Origin: Pseudomonadota bacterium
GTDB taxonomy: Bacteria > Pseudomonadota > Gammaproteobacteria > Burkholderiales > Burkholderiaceae_E
Reading direction: 5' to 3'
Assembly: GCA_023389055.1 (NCBI GenBank)
Contig: JAEWFA010000065.1
Coordinates: 62,001-126,000, forward strand
Length of the DNA stretch: 64,000 nt
The first letter of the stretch is position 1. The number at the start of each line of letters is the position of its first letter. Shown here piece after piece: positions 33,200 through 43,282 of the stretch. Position numbers and translations under genes: made by a program. The notes beneath the pieces are model-generated. The model searched no databases. It worked only from the letters and a program-made list of their open reading frames with translations, and was not told the DNA's origin.

Positions 33200-33891
33200 A
33201 TGCATGTGCTCGTCACCGGCGCCAACGGCCATCTCGGCTACAACCTGGTCGAACAGCTGCTCGCCGGCGGGCATCGCGTCCGGGCCAGCGTTCGCACGCT
33301 CGACGACCCATCGCGAACCGCTCGCCTGCGTGCGCTCGGCGACGTGGAACTGGTCGAGGCGCGGCTCGATCGGCCCGACCAGCTGCGCGCGGCGATGGAG
33401 GGCGTCGAGTGCCTGTTCCACGCCGCCGCCGCCTACGTCAACGTACACGGCGACCGGGAACGGGAGATTCTCGATAGCTCGATCCGCGGCGCGCAGGCGG
33501 CGGTGACTGCGGCAGCCGACGCAGGCGTGCGCAAGGTTGTGCGACGGCCGCTTCGCGGCCTGCGGCGACGTCGCGCCGAGCTTTCGCACGATGCTCGAGA
33601 CGATGCACGCGATCGATCGATCGATCGATCCCGCTGCCGTGGGTGACGATCCCCGACTTCGCGGTAGGCGCACTGCCCTTCTTCGATCGCCTGAACGAAC
33701 TCACGCTGCACACGCCTCGCACGCTGACGCACGAGATGATGCGCACCTACCGGGGAAGGATCTGGAACTTCAGCAACCGCCGCGCGCGCGAGGTGCTGGG
33801 CTGGACGCCGACGATCCCGCTCGAGCAGACGCTGCGCGAAACGATCACGATCCTGCGCGCGCGGGACGCGGCGGCGAAAGCACACGCCTAG
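33200..33891 (+). pseudogene. Decayed NAD-dependent epimerase/dehydratase gene
   Basis: The remnant opens with a good ribosome site (GGAGG, 5 nt) and the Rossmann motif VTGANGHLGYNLVEQL, and runs in frame to about 33530 (DAGVRKVV). There about 120-130 residues of a normal about 330-residue extended-SDR protein are missing, including the YxxxK active site. Sequence resumes in another frame with FAACGDVAPSFRTMLETMHA, then shifts once more at the (GATC)5 tract 33611-33630 into PLPWVTIPDFAVGALPFFDR and a normal C-terminus (TREVLGW-type, here AREVLGWTPTIPLEQTLRE) ending at 33891. Removing one GATC unit would join the last two parts. It sits between mnmE and yidC. Confidence 0.8.
33611..33630. repeat. 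(GATC)5 tetranucleotide repeat
   Basis: Five tandem GATC units inside the decayed epimerase gene. With four units the flanking coding frames would be continuous; with five they are out of frame. This is direct evidence for slippage as the frameshift cause. Confidence 0.9.
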
Positions 33892-33897
33892 CACCCT

Positions 33898-35613
33898 TCA
33901 CTTGTGCAGAACGCCCAGCTTCTTGTTGATCACCCACTGCTGCGCGATCGAATAGACGTTGTTCACCAGCCAGTAGAGCACCAGTCCCGCCGGGAAGAAG
34001 AAGAACATCACCGAGAACACCAGCGGCATGATCATCATCATCTTCGCCTGGATGGGATCCGGCGGCGTCGGGTTCAGCTTCACCTGGATGAACATCGTGC
34101 CGGCCATCACCAGCGGCAGGATGAAGAACGGATCGGGCGCCGACAGGTCGTGGATCCAGCCGATCCACGGAGCGTTGCGCATCTCCACCGACGCAAGCAG
34201 CACCCAGTACAACGCGATGAAGACCGGGATCTGCACGACAATCGGAAGGCACCCGCCGAGCGGATTGATCTTCTCGGTCTTGTACAGCTCCATCATCGCC
34301 TGGTTCATCTTCACGCGATCGTCGCCGTAGCGCTCGCGGATCGCGGTGAGCCGCGGCGTGACGGCCTTCATCCGCGCCATCGACTTGTAGCTCGCGGCCT
34401 GCAGCGGAAAGAAGATCGTCTTGATCAGCAAGGTAAGCAGCACGATCGCCCAGCCCCAGTTGCCGACGAGCCCGTGCAGCTTCTCGAGCAGCCAGTAGAT
34501 CGGCTTGGCGATGACGGTGAGCCAGCCGTAGTCGACCGTCAGGTCCAGTCCCGGCGCGATCGCTTCGAGCATGCGCTGCTTCTGCGGGCCGACCAGCAGT
34601 TGCGACTCGACGCTCGTCGTCGCGTCCGGCGCGAGCGTGCCCAGCGGCTCCTTGATGCCCACCGAGTACAGGTTCGTGTCGACCTTGCGCGCGTAGTAAT
34701 CGCGCTGCGCCCCCTGCTGCGGGATCCACGCGGTAACGAAGTAGTGCTGGATGATGCCGACCCAGCCGTCGTCGGCCGATTTCGCGTAGCTCGCCTTGCC
34801 CTTCTCGATGTCGCTGAACGACACCTTCTGGAATTTTTCCTCGGCCGTGTACACGACCGGACCGGTGTACGTGCTGTAGAACTTCGAGCCGCCGGGAGGC
34901 GCTTCGCCGTCGCGCGTGAGCTGCAGGTACAGCACGGGGCTCAACGGCGCCTGGCTGGCGTTCGTCACCTCGTCCTTCACGTGCACGACGTAATCGCCGC
35001 GCGCAAGCGTATAGGTGCGAACGAGGCGCAGGCCGCCGCTTTCGGCCTGCAGCTTCAACCGCACCTCGTTGCCCGAGCCCAGCGTGCGCGGCGCGTCGCC
35101 GTCCACTGCCGTCATCGGCGTTCGATGCGTCGGGAACGACGTTCCCGCCGGAGCGTCGCCGATCAGCCCGCTCTGCGCGAGGTAGACGCGACCCGGCGCG
35201 TACTGCAGCAGCACGAGGTTCTGCTCCTGCTCGCCGTTCTCCTCGCGATGCCCGAGCAGTTCCGCTCGGCGCACCTGCCCGCCCATCAGGTCGATGTCGA
35301 GGGTGAGCACGTCGTTGGCGAGACGGATCGTCTGATCCGAAGTGACCGCCGCGCCGCTGGTCGGCGCCGCCGGCGGTGCAGTGCCGGTCGCCGCGGTGCC
35401 CGGCGCGGCGCTCGTCGCCGGCGGGATCGCCGCATCGGAACCCGTGCCGAGCGTTGCCGGCGAGCGGCCGCCGGGGCCTTCGTGAACCCCCTGCTCGGCG
35501 GGCGGCGGTCCGCCGAACAACGACGCATGTCCCTGATGTCGCTGCCACGAGTCCCAGAGGAACAGCAGCGACATCGAGAACACGATCCACAGGATCATTC
35601 GTTGGGTCTGCAT
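33898..35613 (-). CDS. yidC: Membrane protein insertase YidC
   Basis: A 571-residue inner-membrane insertase that integrates proteins alone or with SecYEG. The N-terminal anchor is MILWIVFSMSLLFLWDSW, followed by a Pro/Ala-rich linker (residues about 40-105) and the periplasmic beta-sandwich (about 105-345). The five-helix core includes WGWAIVLLTLLIKTIFFPLQ, the hydrophilic-groove Arg region, cytoplasmic loop IRERYGDDRVKMNQAMMELY and IPVFIALYWVLLASVEMRNA. The start ATG at 35613 yields the standard MQTQRMILW N-terminus. It follows yidD by 11 nt in the rpmH-rnpA-yidD-yidC order. Confidence 0.97.
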   Translation of the reverse strand: MQTQRMILWIVFSMSLLFLWDSWQRHQGHASLFGGPPPAEQGVHEGPGGRSPATLGTGSDAAIPPATSAAPGTAATGTAPPAAPTSGAAVTSDQTIRLANDVLTLDIDLMGGQVRRAELLGHREENGEQEQNLVLLQYAPGRVYLAQSGLIGDAPAGTSFPTHRTPMTAVDGDAPRTLGSGNEVRLKLQAESGGLRLVRTYTLARGDYVVHVKDEVTNASQAPLSPVLYLQLTRDGEAPPGGSKFYSTYTGPVVYTAEEKFQKVSFSDIEKGKASYAKSADDGWVGIIQHYFVTAWIPQQGAQRDYYARKVDTNLYSVGIKEPLGTLAPDATTSVESQLLVGPQKQRMLEAIAPGLDLTVDYGWLTVIAKPIYWLLEKLHGLVGNWGWAIVLLTLLIKTIFFPLQAASYKSMARMKAVTPRLTAIRERYGDDRVKMNQAMMELYKTEKINPLGGCLPIVVQIPVFIALYWVLLASVEMRNAPWIGWIHDLSAPDPFFILPLVMAGTMFIQVKLNPTPPDPIQAKMMMIMPLVFSVMFFFFPAGLVLYWLVNNVYSIAQQWVINKKLGVLHK

Positions 35614-35624
35614 GGTCTCGAAAA

Positions 35625-35903
35625 TCAGGATTCGACGGGAGGGTCGTCGCGCATCGACGCAGGCCAGCGGCACCGGCAGCGCGACGACAAGTGGAGCGGT
35701 ACTTCATCGATGCCGCCCGGGTTCAACGGATGGCAACGGGCGATGCGCCGCAATGCCAGCCAGCCGCCTCGCCAGGCGCCGTGGCGTTCGATCGCCTGCA
35801 CCGCGTAATCGGAACAGGTGGGCAGGAAGCGGCAGCGCGGAGCGAGGAACGGGCTGATCGCGGCCCGATAGAAGCGGATCGCGCCGGTGAGGATGCGTTT
35901 CAT
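35625..35903 (-). CDS. yidD: Membrane protein insertion efficiency factor YidD
   Basis: A 92-residue member of the YidD (UPF0161) family, which helps YidC-dependent membrane insertion. The conserved core RFYRAAISPFLAPRCRFLPT, then CSDYAVQAIERHGAWRGG and RRIARCHPLNPGG contain the family cysteines. An amphipathic N-terminal helix replaces a true membrane helix. The ATG overlaps the rnpA stop by 4 nt. The last about 20 residues (HLSSRCRCRWPASMRDDPPV) are basic and variable. Confidence 0.95.
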   Translation of the reverse strand: MKRILTGAIRFYRAAISPFLAPRCRFLPTCSDYAVQAIERHGAWRGGWLALRRIARCHPLNPGGIDEVPLHLSSRCRCRWPASMRDDPPVES

Positions 35904-36388
35904 CGCAGCGACCCGCGCTTGCTCAGCCAGGCGTTCGCACCGACGAAAAGCCGGTCAAGTTCCTCGCGCGCCAACCGTTTGCGCGCCGGCAGCCCTGTAC
36001 CGCTCTGCGCCGACGCGACGGCGGCACGCACGCGCAACAGGCCCACGACGGTACTTCGATCCAGTCCGGCGGCACGCCACGCTTCGCGCGCCACCCGGCG
36101 CATCGCATTGCGTTCCACCGCTCGTTTCAGGACGCGCTTCGGCGCCGCGACGATCAATCGGCCGCGCAGCCCCGTTGCGTCGTCTGCGACCTGGTTCACG
36201 TGCAAGCCGAAATGCGGTCCGGATGCGACTGGACGAGTGCGCAGCAGCATCGGTACGATGCCCGGCGGCACTGGCGCGGAAGCGGTAGCGCGAGGTCGCC
36301 GACGGGAGCCGGTCTGCGGAACCGGCCGCTCAGACGGCGAGGCGCTTCCTGCCTTTTGCGCGGCGCGCACGGATGACGGCTCGTCCAC
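35900..36388 (-). CDS. rnpA: Ribonuclease P protein component RnpA
   Basis: The protein subunit of RNase P, which trims the 5' leader of tRNA precursors. The RNR core VAAPKRVLKRAVERNAMRRV, then AREAWRAAGL, is clear, with RPVASGPHFGLHVN before it. The start is uncertain. The GTG at 36388 gives 162 residues but overlaps rpmH by 59 nt in another frame. A GTG at 36271 gives 123 codons and an ATG at 36250 gives 117, but the family normally has 10-20 residues before the RPVASGPHF region, which here would come from the part upstream of 36271. No start codon occurs between 36271 and the rpmH stop. Confidence 0.9.
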   Translation of the reverse strand: MDEPSSVRAAQKAGSASPSERPVPQTGSRRRPRATASAPVPPGIVPMLLRTRPVASGPHFGLHVNQVADDATGLRGRLIVAAPKRVLKRAVERNAMRRVAREAWRAAGLDRSTVVGLLRVRAAVASAQSGTGLPARKRLAREELDRLFVGANAWLSKRGSLR

Positions 36389-36464
36389 CCCGGGTCTTCA
36401 TGCGTACGAGGAAGCCGTGCGTGCGCTTGCGGCGCACGACGGACGGTTGATAGGTGCGTTTCAT
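36330..36464 (-). CDS. rpmH: 50S ribosomal protein L34
   Basis: A complete 44-codon gene plus stop encoding the basic ribosomal protein L34. It begins MKRTYQPSVVRRKRTHGFLV and ends AKGRKRLAV, matching the family throughout with no gaps. It is the first gene of the rpmH-rnpA-yidD-yidC block, divergent from dnaA, and a near-consensus promoter lies upstream. Confidence 0.98.
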   Translation of the reverse strand: MKRTYQPSVVRRKRTHGFLVRMKTRGGRAVIRARRAKGRKRLAV

Positions 36465-36511
36465 CGGCCGGTGCCTCGACGTTGAGCTCGAAGTGAAGCG
36501 AAAAGCCTTTC

Positions 36512-36541
36512 ATTACAACGCATTACCGCACTGCTTGTCAA
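36512..36541 (-). promoter_or_regulatory. Sigma-70 promoter of rpmH
   Basis: Reading the minus strand, TTGACA (36541-36536) matches the -35 consensus exactly, followed after 18 nt by TGTAAT (36517-36512), five of six to the -10. Transcription would start near 36505, about 40 nt before the rpmH ATG. This is the best promoter by eye in the window. Confidence 0.8.
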
Positions 36542-36573
36542 TTTGGCGATGGCGCCGCAATGGCGTTGCGAGG

Positions 36574-36579
36574 TAAAAT
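36574..36579 (+). promoter_or_regulatory. Putative -10 element of dnaA
   Basis: TAAAAT lies 35 nt before the dnaA ATG and would start transcription near 36586. No good -35 is visible at the right spacing. The rpmH/dnaA intergenic region (36465-36614) therefore seems to hold divergent promoters; I see no consensus DnaA box in it. Confidence 0.4.
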
Positions 36580-36614
36580 GCCGGTTTGCCCGCACCCGCG
36601 AACCGCTCGAAAAC

Positions 36615-38060
36615 ATGATGGACCGTTGGCTCGCCTGCGTGGCAAGGCTACAGAACGAGATTCCCGCTCAGCAGTTCAAGCCCTGGATCAAGCCGCTCGT
36701 CTTTCTCGGATACGACGAGGGCGAAAGGCTGCTGCGACTCGGGGTTCCGAACCACTTCAAGCTGAACTGGGTTCGATCGCAATTCCTGTCGCAGATCGAA
36801 TCGGCGGCACGCGAAACGATCGAGCCCGAGTTGCGCGTAAGCTTCGAGATCCACCGCTCTGCGTCGTCCGCAGTACCGCCCGCGCCGATGATCGACGCGC
36901 TTCCCGGCGCACGCGCGTGGTCCGCCGCCGACGCCGGCGCAATCGCTGAAGACGCCCGCTCCGACGACGCCGACGTGCTCACCGAAGCGAGCGCAGAAGC
37001 ACCGGCGCCCGCCTTTCCGTCCAGCGCTGCGCCCGATGCACGCACCCGGCTGCGTCCGGAGCTCACCTTCGAGAACTTCGTGCACGGCAAGGCGAACCAG
37101 ATCGCCTGGTCGGCCGCGCTGCAGGTCGTCGAGCGCCCGGGCACCTCGTACAACCCGCTGTTCCTCTACGGCGGCGTGGGCCTGGGCAAGACGCACCTGC
37201 TGCACGCGGTGGGCAACGCGATCCGCGATCGGATGCCCGGCGCGCGCGTGCGCTACATCCATGCGCAGGACTACTTCGACGAGATGGTCCGCGGCATCCA
37301 GCGCAAGTCGCTGCACGAGTTCAAACAGAAGTACCAGTCGCTCGATCTTCTTCTCGTCGACGACATCCAGTTCCTCGGCGGAAAAGACCGTACCCAGGAG
37401 GAGTTCTTCTACACGTTCGAAGCGCTGCTCACTGCGCGCAAGCAGCTGATCATCACGAGCGACACCTATCCGAAGGAGCTGTCCGCCTTCGAAGACCGGC
37501 TCGTTTCGCGCTTCGGCTCCGGGCTCATCGTGGAGATCGAGCCGCCGGAGCTCGAGATGCGCGTCGCGATCCTGCTGAAGAAGGCCGAGCAGTCGGGCGA
37601 GAAGCTTCCCGAGGAAGTGGCTTTCTTCGTCGCGAAGAACCTGCGCTCGAACGTCCGCGAGCTCGAAGGCGCGCTGCTGCGCGTGATCGCCTTCGCGCGC
37701 TTTCGCAGCAAGCCGGTCACCGCCGATCTCGCCAAGGAGGCGCTTAAAGACCTGCTCGAACTGAACCGCCCGCCGATCTCGATCGAATCGATCCAGAAAA
37801 CGGTGGCCGACTTCCTGAAGATCAAGGTCGCCGACATGTACAGCAAGCGGCGACCGGCGCACATCGCACGCGCGCGCCAGATCGCGATGTACTTCGCCAA
37901 GGAACTCACGCAGAAGAGCTTCCCGGAAATCGGCGAGGCCTTCGGCGGACGCGACCACACCACGGTAATGCACGCGGTCAAGCGCATTGCCGAGTTGCGC
38001 CAGCACGACCAGGAGTGGAACCGGCAGTTGCACGTGCTCGAGCAGACGCTCCGTGGCTGA
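36615..38060 (+). CDS. dnaA: Chromosomal replication initiator DnaA
   Basis: A 481-residue initiator ATPase. Domain I opens MMDRWLACVARLQNEIPAQQ and contains the FKPWIKPL patch. Domain II is an Ala/Pro-rich linker of about 50 residues. Domain III has Walker A GGVGLGKTH near 186, Walker B LLLVDDIQF and the sensor region. Domain IV ends with the DNA-binding GGRDHTTVMHAVKRI near 443. It binds DnaA boxes and opens the origin; ATP and Dna-binding residues are all present. Either of two adjacent ATGs (36615 or 36618) may be used; an upstream ATG at 36543 would add a non-family leader. Followed by dnaN. Confidence 0.98.
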   Translation: MMDRWLACVARLQNEIPAQQFKPWIKPLVFLGYDEGERLLRLGVPNHFKLNWVRSQFLSQIESAARETIEPELRVSFEIHRSASSAVPPAPMIDALPGARAWSAADAGAIAEDARSDDADVLTEASAEAPAPAFPSSAAPDARTRLRPELTFENFVHGKANQIAWSAALQVVERPGTSYNPLFLYGGVGLGKTHLLHAVGNAIRDRMPGARVRYIHAQDYFDEMVRGIQRKSLHEFKQKYQSLDLLLVDDIQFLGGKDRTQEEFFYTFEALLTARKQLIITSDTYPKELSAFEDRLVSRFGSGLIVEIEPPELEMRVAILLKKAEQSGEKLPEEVAFFVAKNLRSNVRELEGALLRVIAFARFRSKPVTADLAKEALKDLLELNRPPISIESIQKTVADFLKIKVADMYSKRRPAHIARARQIAMYFAKELTQKSFPEIGEAFGGRDHTTVMHAVKRIAELRQHDQEWNRQLHVLEQTLRG

Positions 38061-38302
38061 ACCCGGCACCGTGCAACGACTGGATCGAAGGGCGCGAAAG
38101 GCCTGCACAACCGCGGGAGCGATTGTGAACAACGTGCCGTTTTCCCGGGCAGCGCAAAGTTGTTCGACTGCGTCCACAGCGGCCGGAACACGCTCTCCAC
38201 AGCCGAAAAACGGTCGCAGAACGAGCAGCGGCGCGGGCCCGCTGCGGTTGTCCCCAGGGTTGTTGCACGTACATCCAACAACAGCAACAGGAATCTGAAC
38301 TA
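38061..38302. other. dnaA-dnaN intergenic region, candidate oriC
   Basis: This 242-nt gap contains several degenerate DnaA-box-like 9-mers, none perfect: TTGTGAACA, CTCTCCACA and TTGTCCCCA, each matching TTATNCACA at seven of nine positions. No long AT-rich unwinding stretch is visible. The position beside dnaA makes it a reasonable origin candidate, but the rpmH/dnaA gap is another. Confidence 0.35.
38225..38245. terminator. Hairpin after dnaA
   Basis: GCAGCGG and CCGCTGC form a 7-bp GC stem around a 7-nt loop, 165 nt after the dnaA stop. No T tract follows. It may be a weak terminator or an origin structure. Confidence 0.25.
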
Positions 38303-39412
38303 ATGCAGTTCATCCAGGCAAACCGCGATGCGATCCTGAAGCCGCTGCAGACCGTGGCCGGAATCGTCGAACGACGCCACACGCTGCCGATCCTCGCGAA
38401 CGTGCTGCTTCGCAAGAAGGGTCCCGACGTTTCGTTTCTCGCCACCGACGTCGAGATCCAGATCGAGACCACGGCCCAGCTCGGCGCCGGCCGCGAAGAC
38501 GGCGGCACGACACTGTCCGCACGGAAGTTGATCGACATCCTGCGATCGCTGCCCGATGGAGCCGACGTCTCGATCAAGATCGAGAACAAGCGTGCGACGA
38601 TCCAGGCGGGTCGCAGCCGCTTCGCGCTGCAGACGCTCGACGCCGGTGAGTTCCCCACCGTGGCCGTCGCCGATCGCTTCGTCGCGTCGTTCGAGCTGCC
38701 GCAGCGCAAGCTCAAGCACCTGATCCGCATGGTGCATTTCGCGATGGCGCAGCAGGACATCCGCTACTACCTGAACGGCCTGCTGCTCGTCACCGACGGC
38801 TCGCTGGTGAAGGTGGTGGCCACCGACGGACACCGGCTGTCGTACTGCGAGGCGACGGTCGACGGCGCCGATCTCGCGCGTGCCGAAGTGATCATTCCGC
38901 GCAAGACGGTGCTCGAACTGCAGCGGCTGCTCGCCGACAGCGACGACGGCGTCGCGATCGACGTTTCGGGCAACCAGGTGCGGCTTCGCTTCGGCGAGGT
39001 CGAGATGGTCTCGAAGATCGTCGAGGGCAAGTTCCCCGACTACCAGCGCGTCATTCCGCAGGGGTACACCAAGCGCGTGGTGCTGTCGCGCGAGGCGTTC
39101 GCTGCGTCGCTGGCTCGCGCGTCGATCCTCACCACCGACAAGTTCAAGGGCGTTCGGCTGAGTCTTTCGCCGGGAACGCTGCAGATCCAGACGAGCAACG
39201 CCGAGCAGGAAGAGGCCGTCGAAGAGCTCGAGATCGAATACGAAGGCGAGCACCTGGAGATCGGCTTCAACGTCAGCTACCTGCTCGACGTGCTGGCCAA
39301 CCTCGATTGCGCTTCCGTGCAGATGGAGTTCGGCGATTCGGGCACGAGCGCATTGCTCACGGTGCCCGGCGACGAGCAGTTTCGCTACGTCGTGATGCCG
39401 ATGCGCATCTGA
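38303..39412 (+). CDS. dnaN: DNA polymerase III beta sliding clamp
   Basis: A 369-residue clamp subunit, the usual length, with three repeated clamp folds. N-terminal IKPLQTVAGIVERRHTLPIL-type sequence, the central LLVTDGSLVKVVATDGHRLS and the C-terminal FRYVVMPMRI are typical. It encircles DNA and tethers the polymerase. It follows dnaA by 242 nt and precedes gyrB by 14 nt; recF, present between dnaN and gyrB in many bacteria, is absent, as in many Burkholderiales. Confidence 0.98.
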   Translation: MQFIQANRDAILKPLQTVAGIVERRHTLPILANVLLRKKGPDVSFLATDVEIQIETTAQLGAGREDGGTTLSARKLIDILRSLPDGADVSIKIENKRATIQAGRSRFALQTLDAGEFPTVAVADRFVASFELPQRKLKHLIRMVHFAMAQQDIRYYLNGLLLVTDGSLVKVVATDGHRLSYCEATVDGADLARAEVIIPRKTVLELQRLLADSDDGVAIDVSGNQVRLRFGEVEMVSKIVEGKFPDYQRVIPQGYTKRVVLSREAFAASLARASILTTDKFKGVRLSLSPGTLQIQTSNAEQEEAVEELEIEYEGEHLEIGFNVSYLLDVLANLDCASVQMEFGDSGTSALLTVPGDEQFRYVVMPMRI

Positions 39413-39426
39413 CCCCGAAGGTGAAC

Positions 39427-41925
<2,499 letters not shown>

Positions 41926-41960
41926 GGTCGTTTGCTGCGTTTCGCAGCATCCGGGGCTTC

Positions 41961-41998
41961 GGGATCTCCGGAACCCTTGCGTGGGCTGCGGAGATCCC
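41961..41998. terminator. Bidirectional-type hairpin between gyrB and doxX genes
   Basis: GGGATCTCCG at 41961-41970 and CGGAGATCCC at 41989-41998 form a perfect 10-bp stem around an 18-nt loop in which CCC and GGG can also pair. It lies between convergent genes, 35 nt after gyrB and 22 nt after the doxX stop. No T tract follows in either direction. Confidence 0.6.
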
Positions 41999-42020
41999 GG
42001 CGGTCTGCGTCACCGTCGAT

Positions 42021-42455
42021 TCATGCGAAAGCCTTGGCGCCGCCCGCCGAAACCGATTTCGTCGCGTCGAGGCTCCACGGCCCTGCCCCGAGCGCCGAAA
42101 CCAGCAGCAGGCCGCCCGCAACCGACAGGTTCTTCATGAACAGCAACTGCGCGACGAACTGCTGCTCGGCGGGTGCCGCCCAGTACGCGTGGAAGATGAC
42201 GCTCGCCGCGAGCGTGAACAGCGCCATCGCCAGCCCGACGATGCGCGTACGGAAACCGACAACCAGCGCGATGCCGCCGAGCAGTTCGAATGCGCCCACG
42301 ATCGCCGCGAGCAGCGTCGGAAACGGCAGTCCGCCGCTGGCGACGTACCCGGCAGTGCCCGATATGTCGCCGAGCTTTGCGTAGCCCGAAAGGATGAACA
42401 TCAGCGCGAGCAGGAACCGACCGATGACCGAAACGTACGAGGTGTATGTGTTCAC
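42021..42455 (-). CDS. DoxX-family membrane protein
   Basis: A 144-residue protein with four hydrophobic helices. IGRFLLALMFILSGYAKLGD, the GAFELLGGIALVVGFRTR segment and the final LSVAGGLLLVSALGAGPWSL identify the DoxX family, inner-membrane proteins often linked to quinone or redox chemistry, function unproven. The GTG start at 42455 is preceded by GGGGGA, a good ribosome site. Monocistronic, convergent with gyrB. Confidence 0.88.
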   Translation of the reverse strand: MNTYTSYVSVIGRFLLALMFILSGYAKLGDISGTAGYVASGGLPFPTLLAAIVGAFELLGGIALVVGFRTRIVGLAMALFTLAASVIFHAYWAAPAEQQFVAQLLFMKNLSVAGGLLLVSALGAGPWSLDATKSVSAGGAKAFA

Positions 42456-42652
42456 TTGATTCCCCCAGGGGAGTAGGAGTGGAGACGACCGTCGTACTGT
42501 ACTGTTTCAATATCGGATTAAAAAGTCATCAGATCAGGATTCTAGATTCCGGATTTGGGACAATCGGCCCAGATCTCGTCGCCCCACGCGGCGCCCTCTT
42601 CGTCGCCGCACGCGGCGTCGCGGACGAGATTCGTGCCGCGCCCGGCCGACTG

Positions 42653-43282
42653 CTAGACGTCGATCAATCCGTGGCGGATCGCCAGGCGCACGAGCGAGGG
42701 AACATCGCCCACGCCCAGCTTGTTCATCAGTCGACTGCGGTAGGTGTCGACAGTCTTGGGCGACAGGTGCAGCGCCTGCCCGATCGACGCGCTGCTCTGC
42801 CCACGCACGACCATCGCGACGATCTGTCGCTCTCTCGGCGACAGCGTCGCGAAACCGTCGTCGCTTCCGACCGTGAGCGCTTCCACTGCGAGGTTCGCGA
42901 CTTCGGGCGCCAGGTGTCGTCGACCCTGCGTCGCCGCGTCGATGGCACGCAGCAGCTCGGTCGTCGGCGAGCCCTTGAGGACGTACGACAGCGCGCCCCT
43001 GCGCATTGCCTCGCCCACGTGGTGCGGCTGCGCCGACATCGTCAGCACGATGCAACGCACCGGAAGCGAGCGTCGCTGCAGCTCGGCGAGCAACTCCAGC
43101 CCTGAGCGCTCGCCCAGGCTCAGGTCGACCAGCGCGACATCGGGTGGATCGCGCGCGAGATCGGCGAGCGCGAGCACGGGATCGGCCGATTCGCCGATCA
43201 CGCGATGCCCTGCCGCCTCGAGCACGGCGCGCAGGCCTTCGCGCACGATGGCATGGTCGTCGACGAGATACAGGCGGCTCAT
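42653..43282 (-). CDS. NarL/LuxR-type response regulator
   Basis: A 209-residue response regulator. The receiver has the acidic pair DDH, phospho-Asp in DVALVDLSLGERSG, the Thr/Ser of VLTMSA and Lys in YVLKGS. The C-terminal LuxR helix-turn-helix is LSPRERQIVAMVVRGQSSAS followed by KTVDTYRSRLMNKL. It pairs with the HisKA_3 kinase encoded just upstream; the ATG overlaps that gene's stop by 4 nt. A NarL-like transcription factor of unknown target. Confidence 0.93.
   Translation of the reverse strand: MSRLYLVDDHAIVREGLRAVLEAAGHRVIGESADPVLALADLARDPPDVALVDLSLGERSGLELLAELQRRSLPVRCIVLTMSAQPHHVGEAMRRGALSYVLKGSPTTELLRAIDAATQGRRHLAPEVANLAVEALTVGSDDGFATLSPRERQIVAMVVRGQSSASIGQALHLSPKTVDTYRSRLMNKLGVGDVPSLVRLAIRHGLIDV

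Noticed and set aside
33611..33630. GATC cluster as an origin or SeqA/Dam site
   Set aside because: It lies inside a decayed gene 3 kb from dnaA as one short tandem tract, so slippage in a coding repeat explains it better.
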